DNA of 64,000 bases from Devosia enhydra (GTDB lineage Bacteria; Pseudomonadota; Alphaproteobacteria; Rhizobiales; Devosiaceae). The notes beneath the pieces were generated by a model. The model was not told the DNA's origin and did no database searches. It saw only the letters and a program-made list of their open reading frames with translations. The position numbers were made by a program, and so were the translations under genes. Below are positions 63,601-64,000 of this stretch, one piece after another (positions within the stretch are counted from its first letter, which is position 1; each line of letters opens with the position of its first letter). The stretch is from NCBI RefSeq assembly GCF_900119845.1, contig NZ_FPKU01000002.1, positions 529,381 through 593,380 of the forward strand. Direction: 5' to 3'.

Positions 63601-64000
63601 TTAATCGTCGCCCGCGCGCAAGGCAAGCGCCCCCAGGAAGGGCGAAAGCGCGCAGGTCAGGAGGCTGATGGCGAGGAGAAACAGCGTCGGCGCGAGAATG
63701 CCGCCCTCGGCCGCGGCCACCCCGAAGATCAGCACCGGCACGGCGAGCGGCAGGATGAGGATCGGCGCCACCAGCCCGCCACGCCTGAGCCCGGCGGTGG
63801 TCGCCGCGCCCAGAACGCCGAGCCCCGTCAGCGCCGGGGTGCCGCACAAGAGCGACAGCGCCGAGCGCCCCCAGCCTTCGACATCCATGCCGAGCAGCAC
63901 GGCGAGCACCGGGGTGGCGACGATCAGTGGCAGGGCGGTGAGCAGCCAGTGCGCGATCACTTTTGCGCCAACCACCGCTTCGAGCGGCAGTTGCCCATGA
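63601..64000 (-). CDS. ccmB: Heme exporter membrane protein CcmB, 5' end missing
   Basis: CcmB is the permease of the CcmAB ABC transporter needed for releasing heme-loaded CcmE. Visible are the last 132 codons, beginning in the conserved segment QLPLEAVVGAKVIAHWLLTA and ending ALALRAGDD. The frame continues beyond the right edge, so the GTG at 63975 is internal and not a start. At least four membrane segments are present in this part. Confidence 0.93.
   Translation of the reverse strand, partial: HGQLPLEAVVGAKVIAHWLLTALPLIVATPVLAVLLGMDVEGWGRSALSLLCGTPALTGLGVLGAATTAGLRRGGLVAPILILPLAVPVLIFGVAAAEGGILAPTLFLLAISLLTCALSPFLGALALRAGDD

Noticed and set aside
1-64000. Genomic island, prophage or insertion sequence
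   Set aside because: No transposase, integrase, phage structural gene or flanking direct repeat was recognised. The tRNA-Gly at 16967 has no integrase or duplicated 3' end nearby.

Overview
The window is about 64 kb of GC-rich DNA from an alphaproteobacterium, most likely a Hyphomicrobiales member; a Devosia-like family is my guess from gene content and is not proven. The signs are the gene neighbourhoods holA-lptE-leuS, ffh-rpsP-rimM-trmD-rplS, dapF-mtaB-ftsY and ccmBCDG, sigma-54-linked glnK-amtB pairs, and the extragenic palindromes typical of the group. There is no insertion sequence, prophage, integrase or CRISPR array. It reads as ordinary chromosome with accessory catabolic modules set among housekeeping genes.

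Layout. 1-9.3 kb: holA (cut by the left edge), lptE, leuS, a YggS-type PLP protein, an OmpR-type response regulator, a stand-alone cyclic-nucleotide-binding-fold protein and ftsK. 9.4-13.4 kb: two tandem glnK-amtB operons, each behind a sigma-54-like promoter, with almost identical PII genes but different transporters. 13.6-17.1 kb: a UbiH-type monooxygenase, a Trm112/YcaR-like protein, a Lon-N-domain protein, a thioredoxin-TPR chaperedoxin and tRNA-Gly(GCC). 17.2-19.3 kb: a short cytochrome P450 translationally coupled to an acyl carrier protein and facing a divergent LpxL-like acyltransferase. This is the most unusual locus in the window.

19.5-39.6 kb is a catabolic and uptake region. It holds a 3-hydroxybutyrate dehydrogenase, a ThDP enzyme, a complete peptide/opine-type ABC importer followed by a KdgF-like cupin, a FadR-type GntR regulator and an enolase-superfamily dehydratase. 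On the other strand lie a TRAP transporter with a DhaK-DhaL kinase, preceded by two matching IclR-type operator palindromes, then a formylglycine-generating enzyme and a RidA protein. A LacI regulator with a D-xylonate dehydratase ends the region. Together these suggest import of sugar acids or polyols, dehydration to keto-deoxy acids, and phosphorylation of short ketoses. The substrates cannot be read from sequence.

39.7-51.2 kb: a second stand-alone CNB-fold protein, a repeat-filled spacer, a DUF3307 membrane protein, a FecR-domain/CHASE2-adenylate-cyclase pair, SelO, an RlmD/TrmA-type RNA methyltransferase, a large FAD/Fe-S 2-hydroxyacid dehydrogenase and a PadR regulator with a palindromic operator. 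51.3-64 kb: rplS, a DHFR/RibD-like reductase inserted in the trmD block, trmD, rimM, rpsP, ffh, a RelE/RHH toxin-antitoxin pair, a small methyltransferase, dapF, mtaB, ftsY, a YciB-type membrane protein, a PRC-barrel protein, and ccmG-ccmD-ccmC-ccmB (cut by the right edge).
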